A stretch of DNA of 64,000 nucleotides from an uncultured Prevotellaceae bacterium (lineage in GTDB: Bacteria; Bacteroidota; Bacteroidia; Bacteroidales; Bacteroidaceae). Positions 58,254 through 64,000 of this stretch are shown here, in pieces. The translations under genes and the position numbers were made by a program. The stretch's first letter is position 1; each line of letters opens with the position of its first letter. The stretch spans positions 17,375-81,374 of the forward strand of contig OMWC01000015.1 in assembly GCA_900314655.1 (NCBI GenBank), written 5' to 3'. Under the pieces are notes generated by a model. The model searched no databases. It was not told where the DNA came from and saw nothing but the letters and a program-made list of their open reading frames with translations.

Positions 58254-59360
58254 ATGAAAAAGTTATTTGTACTCTTCGCAGCCGCTATGCTGACTGCATC
58301 TGCTTCTGCACAGGGAACAGCTGTGACAAGCAGCAAGTTTGGTGACAACTGGTATGCTGGTATCAATGCCGGTGTTGCCACTTACACACAAGAGCAAATT
58401 AAGGATGACGGTTTCTTCAAGTCGCTGGCTCCTGAATTTGGTGTTCGCATTGGTAAGAACCTGACCACAGTATTCGGTCTCGCCCTCGATGCCAATATGT
58501 ATTTCAAGGCTAACGATAAAATGATTCCTGGTAGCAAGACTTTCGTCAATATGACAAACGTTGACCTGCTCGGTACTTTTAATCTGTCTAACCTTTTCGG
58601 TGGATACAAAGGTGAACCACGTGCTTTTGAACTGATTGCTCTTTATGGTTTTGGTTGGGGTCACAGTTTCAATCATGTCAAGAAGGCAAACGTTCTGAAT
58701 TCAAAGGTGGCTCTTGACTTTGCCTTCAACTTTGGTTCAGATAAGCAGTGGCAGTTCTATGTGGAGCCTGCTTTAAATTATCTGCTGTCTTCATGGAATG
58801 GCGATGTGAGTGATCCGCTTCCTGCAAGTACCCTCGGTCTGGGCGGTATGAAGTATGATCTCGGCCGTTCTATCTTCGAACTCAAGGCTGGTCTGAACTA
58901 CAAGTTCGGTTGCAGCAACGGTACTCACAACTTCGCTATCGAGAAGCTGCGTGACCAGGCTGAGATCGACGCTCTGAACGCTCAGATCAACGAGCTCCGC
59001 AACCGCAAGCCTCAGGTGATCGAGAAGGAGAAGATTGTTGAGAAGGTCGTTGAGAAGGAAGGTGGCGTACGTGAGGTGAAGGTTGAGAACCTCGTATTCG
59101 TTACATTCGCTCAGGGTAAGAGCGCTCTGACTGCTGATGCCAAGAAGGCTCTCGATGAGATCAAGGAAGGCAAGCACGTGCAGATCGTTGGTACTGCTTC
59201 TCCTGAGGGAAGCAAGGAGCTGAACGACAAGCTGTCTCAGGCTCGTGCAGACGTTGTTGCTGACTACCTCCGCGCTCGTGGCATCGTTGTTGACGAGGCT
59301 ACCGGTAAGGGTGTGCAGGGCACAACTTCTAACCGTCTGGCTGTTGTTTACGTGAAGTAA
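58254..59360 (+). CDS. OmpA-family outer-membrane protein
   Basis: 368 aa. Signal peptide (MKKLFVLFAAAMLTASASA-Q), then an eight-strand-type barrel to about residue 220. A coiled, charged linker (KEKIVEKVVEKEGG) leads to the peptidoglycan-binding OmpA domain (FAQGKSALTADAKKALDEI, TASPEGSKELNDKLSQARA, TSNRLAVVYVK). It is the Bacteroidetes major OmpA type, stabilising the envelope. Preferred codons in the second half and a strong promoter fit an abundant protein. Single gene with its own terminator. Confidence 0.94.
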   Translation: MKKLFVLFAAAMLTASASAQGTAVTSSKFGDNWYAGINAGVATYTQEQIKDDGFFKSLAPEFGVRIGKNLTTVFGLALDANMYFKANDKMIPGSKTFVNMTNVDLLGTFNLSNLFGGYKGEPRAFELIALYGFGWGHSFNHVKKANVLNSKVALDFAFNFGSDKQWQFYVEPALNYLLSSWNGDVSDPLPASTLGLGGMKYDLGRSIFELKAGLNYKFGCSNGTHNFAIEKLRDQAEIDALNAQINELRNRKPQVIEKEKIVEKVVEKEGGVREVKVENLVFVTFAQGKSALTADAKKALDEIKEGKHVQIVGTASPEGSKELNDKLSQARADVVADYLRARGIVVDEATGKGVQGTTSNRLAVVYVK

Positions 59361-59391
59361 TCATTCAGAATAGAACTTTTAGAGATAAGGG

Positions 59392-59421
59392 GCGTGCCAT
59401 CAAGAATGGCGCGCTCTTTTT
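59392..59421 (+). terminator. Terminator of the OmpA gene
   Basis: GCGTGCCAT-CAAGA-ATGGCGCGC (one G-T pair) followed by a T-run. Confidence 0.88.
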
Positions 59422-59515
59422 GTTTCCAATCATTGGAACCATTAGTTCCACTCATTGGAACTCTTAGTTCCGCCCATAGGAACTGTCAGTTCCACCCATC
59501 GGAACCAATGCATAC
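59413..59515. repeat. 22-bp array with GGAAC...GTTCC units
   Basis: Units start at 59435, 59457, 59479 and 59501, exactly 22 bp apart, with a partial one at 59413. The units are GGAACCATTAGTTCC, GGAACTCTTAGTTCC and GGAACTGTCAGTTCC (15 nt, 5-bp stem, 5-nt loop), separated by 7-nt linkers ACTCATT, GCCCATA and ACCCATC. It lies between the OmpA terminator and the ilv promoter. Confidence 0.85.
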
Positions 59516-59590
59516 AATTATCCGAAGCCCAGAATCTGACAGGCAGGGGATTTTTATCCGTAAATAGTTGGTAGTTAAATAAAAACTTAC

Positions 59591-59599
59591 TACCTTTGC
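59591..59599 (+). promoter_or_regulatory. -7 element of ilvDBN
   Basis: TACCTTTGC, 32 bases before ATG 59632. No leader peptide or attenuator fits in so short a leader. Confidence 0.72.
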
Positions 59600-59631
59600 A
59601 AGCAAGTTTTTCGCGAATAAATTTAAACAAT

Positions 59632-61434
59632 ATGAAGCATCAGTTACGTAGTGCAGTATGCACAGAAGGCCGAAGAATGGCAGGCGCTCGTGCTCTTTGG
59701 GTGGCTACAGGCATGAAGCATGAGCAGTTTGGGAAACCCATCATTGCTGTGGTAAACTCGTTTACCCAGTTTGTGCCTGGCCATACACATCTGCATGAAA
59801 TCGGCCAGATCGTACGTGAAGAGATAGAAAAGATGGGCTGCTATGCGGCCGAATTCAATACCATTGCAATCGATGACGGTATCGCCATGGGACACGACGG
59901 CATGCTTTATTCGCTGCCCAGCCGCGATATCATTGCCGATTCCGTGGAATATATGGTGAATGCCCATAAGGCTGACGCCATGATTTGCATATCCAACTGT
60001 GATAAGGTGACGCCGGGCATGCTGATGGCTGCCATGCGTCTGAACATTCCCACGGTGTTCTGTTCTGGCGGACCGATGGAGGCAGGACGTTGGCGCGGTG
60101 AGAATGCCGACTTGATTACGGCCATGGTAAAAGGTGCAGATCCTTCGGTTACTGACGAGGAAATGAAGGAGATAGAGGAATGTTCCTGCCCCGGATGCGG
60201 TTCATGTTCGGGTATGTTTACGGCCAATTCCATGAACTCCCTGACGGAGGCGATTGGTCTCTCATTGCCCGGCAACGGCACAATATTGGCTACTCATCAG
60301 AACCGTGTGCAGTTGTTTAAGGATGCTGCCCGTCAGGTGGTGGAGAATGCTTGGAAGTATTACCGTGACGGCGACGAAAGTGTTTTACCAAGGAATATTG
60401 CTACGCGTGATGCATTCCTGAATGCAATGACGCTGGATATTGCTATGGGTGGTAGTACTAATACGGTGCTCCATCTGCTGGCTGTGGCCCAGGAAGCGGG
60501 AACCAACTTCACAATGAATGATATTGACCAGTTGAGCCGTAAGACACCTTGCCTCTGCAAACTGGCCCCTAACACGCAGAAATATTCCGTTCAGGAGTGT
60601 GGCCGTGCAGGTGGTATTCTTGGCATCATCAACGAATTGGCCAAGGGCGGTCTGATCCATACGGATTGTATGCGGGTGGATGGAAAGACTCTTGGTGAAC
60701 AGTTGGAGAAATATAACATCATGAAAGACTCCATCGACCCTGAGGCTAATCGGATTTATCAGAGTGCTCCCGGTCGCCGTTTCTCAACGAAGATGGGTAG
60801 CCAAAATGAACAATGGGGCGAACTGGACAAAGATCGCTCCAATGGTTGCATCCGTGATCTTGAGCATGCCTATACAAAGGATGGAGGTCTTGCTGTCCTC
60901 TTTGGCAATATCGCGCAGGATGGCTGTGTCGTGAAGACTGCCGGCGTTGACGAGAGTATTTGGCATTTCGAGGGTCCAGCGGTTGTCTTTGATTCTCAGG
61001 AAGATGCCTGCGATGGTATTCTTGGCGGCAAGGTGAAAAGCGGCGACTGCGTGGTGATTACCCACGAAGGACCAAAGGGTGGTCCTGGTATGCAGGAGAT
61101 GCTTTATCCCACCTCGTATATCAAGAGTATGCATTTGGGAAAAGAGTGCGCCCTGATTACTGATGGACGCTTCTCCGGCGGTACGTCAGGCCTGAGCATC
61201 GGCCATATCTCTCCGGAGGCTGCTTCGGGAGGAAACATAGGAAAAATCAAGGATGGTGACATCATTGTGATAGATATTCCCAGCCGCTCTATCAACGTAA
61301 AACTTTCTGACGAGGAACTGGCTGCCCGCCCGCAACAGCCGCTTAAGCGCAACCGTGTGGTAAGCAAGGCATTGCGTTCCTATGCTCAGAGCGTTTCAAG
61401 TGCTGATAAAGGTGGTGTTAGAATTATTGATTGA
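59632..61434 (+). CDS. ilvD: Dihydroxy-acid dehydratase
   Basis: 600 aa from ATG 59632 ([21 protein letters not shown]); the upstream in-frame extension lies over the promoter. Cluster ligands are in [11 protein letters not shown] and [19 protein letters not shown], and the C-terminal [21 protein letters not shown] is diagnostic. It dehydrates dihydroxyisovalerate and dihydroxymethylvalerate in Val/Ile synthesis. First gene of ilvDBN. Confidence 0.96.
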   Translation: MKHQLRSAVCTEGRRMAGARALWVATGMKHEQFGKPIIAVVNSFTQFVPGHTHLHEIGQIVREEIEKMGCYAAEFNTIAIDDGIAMGHDGMLYSLPSRDIIADSVEYMVNAHKADAMICISNCDKVTPGMLMAAMRLNIPTVFCSGGPMEAGRWRGENADLITAMVKGADPSVTDEEMKEIEECSCPGCGSCSGMFTANSMNSLTEAIGLSLPGNGTILATHQNRVQLFKDAARQVVENAWKYYRDGDESVLPRNIATRDAFLNAMTLDIAMGGSTNTVLHLLAVAQEAGTNFTMNDIDQLSRKTPCLCKLAPNTQKYSVQECGRAGGILGIINELAKGGLIHTDCMRVDGKTLGEQLEKYNIMKDSIDPEANRIYQSAPGRRFSTKMGSQNEQWGELDKDRSNGCIRDLEHAYTKDGGLAVLFGNIAQDGCVVKTAGVDESIWHFEGPAVVFDSQEDACDGILGGKVKSGDCVVITHEGPKGGPGMQEMLYPTSYIKSMHLGKECALITDGRFSGGTSGLSIGHISPEAASGGNIGKIKDGDIIVIDIPSRSINVKLSDEELAARPQQPLKRNRVVSKALRSYAQSVSSADKGGVRIID

Positions 61435-61436
61435 TT

Positions 61437-63149
61437 ATGAAAGAAAAGATTACAGGCTCAGAGGCTTTGATGCGTGCCTTGAAGGCTGAAGGCGTAAAGA
61501 CTATTTTCGGTTATCCAGGAGGTAGCATAATGCCTGTTTACGATGCGCTCTACGACTATACTCGCGGTGAGAAAAAAGCATTTGACCACATCTTGGTCCG
61601 TCATGAGCAAGGGGCAACCCATGCAGCTGAAGGTTATGCACGCGTTAGTGGTGAAGTAGGTGTGGCTTTGGTCACCAGCGGCCCTGGTGCTACTAATACA
61701 CTCACGGGTGTGGCCGATGCCATGCTCGACTCTACGCCGATAGTGGTGATAGCCGGACAGGTGCCTATTAGTGCTTTGGGAACCGATGCCTTTCAGGAGG
61801 TTGACTTGGTCGGTGTGGCACAGCCCATATCCAAGTGGAGCTACCAGATTCGCCATGCCGAGGATATTGCATGGGCCGTGAGCAGGGCTTTCTTTATTGC
61901 CAGAAGTGGGCGCCCGGGGCCTGTGGTTCTTGACTTTCCTAAAAATGCACAGACCGAAATGGTCGAGTTTGAGCCGCAAAAGGTTGACTTCGTGCGCTCG
62001 TATGTCTCTCGTCCGATATTGGATCAAGAGGTATTGAAAAAAGCAGCAGAATTGATTAATAATGCCCAAAAGCCATTGGCTCTCGTAGGGCAGGGCGTAG
62101 AATTGGGAAATGCCCAGGAAGAACTGAAGGCCTTCTTGGAGAAAGCCGATATTCCGGCAGGTCGCACCATGTTGGGGCTTTCCGCGCTGCCGAGCAATCA
62201 TCCCTTGAATATGGGTATGCTTGGCATGCATGGTAACTATGCGCCTAACCTGAAAGAACAGCAATGTGATGTGCTGATTGCTATCGGTATGCGTTTTAGT
62301 GACCGAGTGACAGGTAGCTTGAAGACTTATGCCAAGCAGGCAAAGATTATCCATTTGGATATTGACAAGAGTGAGATTGACAAATGCGTGAAGACGGATG
62401 TGGCCGTGGTTGCCGACTGTAAAGAGTCGCTGCCTGCTTTGACTGCATTGGTGAATAAGGCTAACCATCAGGAATGGAAAGACAGTTTTAAGGAATTGGC
62501 ACAGCAGGAATTTGAACGGGTCATAGAACCTGCTATCCATCCGACTGAAGGTCCTTTGCTGATGGGCGAAGTAGTGAACGCCGTGGCTGAGGCGACCAAG
62601 GGAGATGCCGTCCTGGTGACTGATGTGGGACAAAACCAGCTTTTCGCCACACGCTATTTTAAGTATAACCAGAAGCGTAGTATCTGTACCAGTGGAGGCC
62701 TCGGTACGATGGGCTATGGTATGCCTGCTGCTATCGGTGCTACGTTTGCCGTTGACCGTACGGTCGTCTGCTTTATGGGTGATGGCGGTTTCCAGATGAA
62801 TATACAGGAACTTGGAACCATCATGGAACAGCAGAGCCCCGTGAAAATGATTTTGCTGAATAACAATTATCTGGGTAATGTACGTCAGTGGCAGGATATG
62901 TTCTGGCAGAGACGTAAGTCTTTTACCAAAATGATGAATCCCAGCTATGAACAGATAGCCAAAGGATATGGCATTCCTTATGAGGTCGTCGTAGATCGAA
63001 CCACTCTCCATGCCGCTATTGGCCATATGCTTTCCACGGAAGGTCCGTTTATTTTGGAGTGCGCCATCAAGGAAGACGATGATGTGCTGCCCATGACTCC
63101 TCCGGGTTTGAGTGTCGATGACATGATGCTTGAGATTAATTGTAATTAA
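61437..63149 (+). CDS. ilvB: Acetolactate synthase, large subunit
   Basis: 570 aa from ATG 61437, two bases after the ilvD stop. IFGYPGGSIMPVYDALYD, the catalytic Glu in VRHEQGATHAAEGYARVSG, SGPGATNTLTGVADAM, and the ThDP motif FMGDGGFQMNIQELGTIME to LLNNNYLG identify AHAS. It condenses two pyruvates, or pyruvate plus oxobutyrate. Full length. Confidence 0.96.
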   Translation: MKEKITGSEALMRALKAEGVKTIFGYPGGSIMPVYDALYDYTRGEKKAFDHILVRHEQGATHAAEGYARVSGEVGVALVTSGPGATNTLTGVADAMLDSTPIVVIAGQVPISALGTDAFQEVDLVGVAQPISKWSYQIRHAEDIAWAVSRAFFIARSGRPGPVVLDFPKNAQTEMVEFEPQKVDFVRSYVSRPILDQEVLKKAAELINNAQKPLALVGQGVELGNAQEELKAFLEKADIPAGRTMLGLSALPSNHPLNMGMLGMHGNYAPNLKEQQCDVLIAIGMRFSDRVTGSLKTYAKQAKIIHLDIDKSEIDKCVKTDVAVVADCKESLPALTALVNKANHQEWKDSFKELAQQEFERVIEPAIHPTEGPLLMGEVVNAVAEATKGDAVLVTDVGQNQLFATRYFKYNQKRSICTSGGLGTMGYGMPAAIGATFAVDRTVVCFMGDGGFQMNIQELGTIMEQQSPVKMILLNNNYLGNVRQWQDMFWQRRKSFTKMMNPSYEQIAKGYGIPYEVVVDRTTLHAAIGHMLSTEGPFILECAIKEDDDVLPMTPPGLSVDDMMLEINCN

Positions 63150-63175
63150 TAAATAAGGTGTAAGAGAAAAACAGA

Positions 63176-63739
63176 ATGGCCATGGACGATAAGAAATTAT
63201 ATACGCTGCTGGTTTATTCAGAGAATATTGCGGGTATCTTGAATCAGATTACGGCTGTTTTCACACGCCGTCAGGTAAATATCGAAAGTCTGAATGTGTC
63301 TGCTTCCAGCATTCCAGGTGTTCATAAGTACACCATTACGGCTTGGCATGATAATGAACAGGAGATTATTAAGATAACAAAGCAGATAGAAAAGAAGATT
63401 GATGTAGTCAAGGCAAATTATTATACAGACGAACAACTCTTTATCCGTGAGGTTGGCTTGTATAAGCTCTCCACTCCTGTCGTTTTGGAGAATCCTGAGA
63501 TTTCAAGGCTTATCCGGAAGGCAGATGCTCAAATCATGGAAGTGAATCCTACTTATTGTATGGTAATATTGAGCAGTGTGACCGAGGATATTACCAATCT
63601 TTATTTCGCTTTGGAAAAGTTTGACTGCGTTCTTCAATATACGCGGTCTGGTAGAATTGCCATTACCCGTAGTACCGTTGAGCAGGTGAGCGATTTTCTT
63701 GAAATGCAAGAGAAAAATAGGCCGAAACAACACCAATAA
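63176..63739 (+). CDS. ilvN: Acetolactate synthase, regulatory (small) subunit
   Basis: 187 aa. An N-terminal ACT domain (LYTLLVYSENIAGILNQITA, VNIESLNVS) that binds valine is followed by the C-terminal half (LIRKADAQIMEVNPTYCMV), typical of AHAS small subunits. It activates IlvB and gives it feedback control. It ends at the terminator 63785-63822, so ilvC, if present, is not in this transcript. Confidence 0.93.
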   Translation: MAMDDKKLYTLLVYSENIAGILNQITAVFTRRQVNIESLNVSASSIPGVHKYTITAWHDNEQEIIKITKQIEKKIDVVKANYYTDEQLFIREVGLYKLSTPVVLENPEISRLIRKADAQIMEVNPTYCMVILSSVTEDITNLYFALEKFDCVLQYTRSGRIAITRSTVEQVSDFLEMQEKNRPKQHQ

Positions 63740-63784
63740 TCATGCCTTTTGTACGAAAAAACGAAAAAGTTTCGTGTTTTAGCA

Positions 63785-63822
63785 AATTTCCCTTCAAAAT
63801 ATTTGGAGGGAAATTATTTTTT
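63785..63822 (+). terminator. Terminator of ilvDBN
   Basis: AATTTCCCT pairs with AGGGAAATT, followed by ATTTTTT. Its right half contains the TTTG of the next promoter. Confidence 0.82.
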
Positions 63823-63834
63823 GCATACCTTTGC
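63802..63834 (+). promoter_or_regulatory. Promoter of the transcript leaving the window
   Basis: TTTG (63802) and TACCTTTGC (63826-63834) at about 20-bp spacing, a close match to the Bacteroidetes consensus. Confidence 0.72.
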
Positions 63835-64000
63835 ATCCGCTTTCGCCTCGAAACGGGGCGTACGGCAACCAAGATAGCGATCTTTGAATAAGATTTACAT
63901 AAAGACAGAGAAGTAGTACAAGAAGCAGGTGCTTTCTATGTATATTATATAATGTACGTGAGGAGGCACTTGGGTAGATACGAACCGTTTGATTCTAACT
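63835..64000 (+). other. Long untranslated leader, possibly of an rRNA operon
   Basis: No reading frame starts here. A boxA-like GCGATCTTTGAA lies at about 63878. An imperfect hairpin (GGTGC, then TTTC, then ATGTATATTATATAATGTAC and GGCAC) spans about 63929-63970, as in RNase III processing stems around 16S rRNA. The 16S gene would begin just beyond the window. It could instead be the leader of a long mRNA. Confidence 0.45.

Noticed and set aside
59600..59631. Leader-peptide attenuator before ilvD
   Set aside because: The leader is about 30 bases with no Ile/Val/Leu codon run or hairpin.
61458..63026. 522-codon antisense frame over ilvB
   Set aside because: Mirror of a highly conserved gene; no protein-like features.

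Overview
The window reads as chromosome of a Bacteroidales bacterium, most likely a Prevotella-type organism of the Prevotellaceae. The evidence is the Bacteroidetes promoter signature (TAnnTTTGC, about 20 bp after TTTG) in front of many genes, the near absence of Shine-Dalgarno sequences, a secreted nuclease with a type IX-like C-terminal tail, SusC-era style regulation by ECF sigma factors, a tRNA without encoded CCA, and gene families typical of the group. No species can be named from the sequence alone.

Layout. 0-10 kb: a partial secreted protein, O-acetylhomoserine sulfhydrylase (metY), a membrane quality-control operon (M48 protease, small HExxH protein, NfeD, SPFH/stomatin), a divergent WecB-like epimerase, an endonuclease/exonuclease/phosphatase protein, and a REP-associated (Y1, HUH) transposase fused to a DprA/SLOG-like domain. 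9-13.4 kb: a compact regulatory locus in which an ECF sigma factor fused through one membrane segment to an outer-membrane beta-barrel lies upstream of a lipoprotein and a radical SAM/oxidoreductase pair; all three transcription units carry the same 39-bp promoter-like element. 14-19 kb: a lipoprotein and an RND efflux pair. 19-23.4 kb: a phenylalanine/tyrosine operon (pheA, aminotransferase, DAHP synthase-chorismate mutase, tyrA) preceded by an unrecorded-looking Phe/Tyr leader peptide and attenuator. 23.4-36 kb: TPR protein, rhodanese-metallo-beta-lactamase lipoprotein, DUF4861 protein, ttcA, an outer-membrane protein, a very large AsmA-like protein, and sugar-acid catabolic enzymes. 36-41 kb: an AT-richer type IIG-like restriction-modification pair with debris around it. 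41-49 kb: hexuronate-type MFS permease, racemase, TrhA-like protein, tRNA-Val, cysE, secreted nuclease, metalloprotease, EamA permease. 49.9-55 kb: ffh, folD and a 2-oxoacid:ferredoxin oxidoreductase operon. 55-58 kb: the cobalamin lower-ligand operon cobUTSC. 58-64 kb: an OmpA protein, ilvDBN, and a strong promoter with a long leader at the right edge that looks like the start of an rRNA operon.

The most unusual layer is repetitive DNA. At least four intergenic loci hold arrays with an exact 22-bp period but unrelated unit sequences, several built as a 15-nt imperfect palindrome plus a 7-nt linker. A GC-rich palindrome family occurs about nine times and has landed in frame inside at least two unrelated proteins, giving both the same ten-residue peptide. 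Seven-, eight- and nine-bp microsatellite-like repeats sit at many gene ends, and some provide start codons or peptide insertions.

The strongest candidate for an undescribed system is the sigma factor-beta-barrel fusion with its three matching local promoters (9.9-13.5 kb). The second is the Y1 transposase-DprA-like fusion together with the palindrome families around it. Novelty claims could not be checked against databases.
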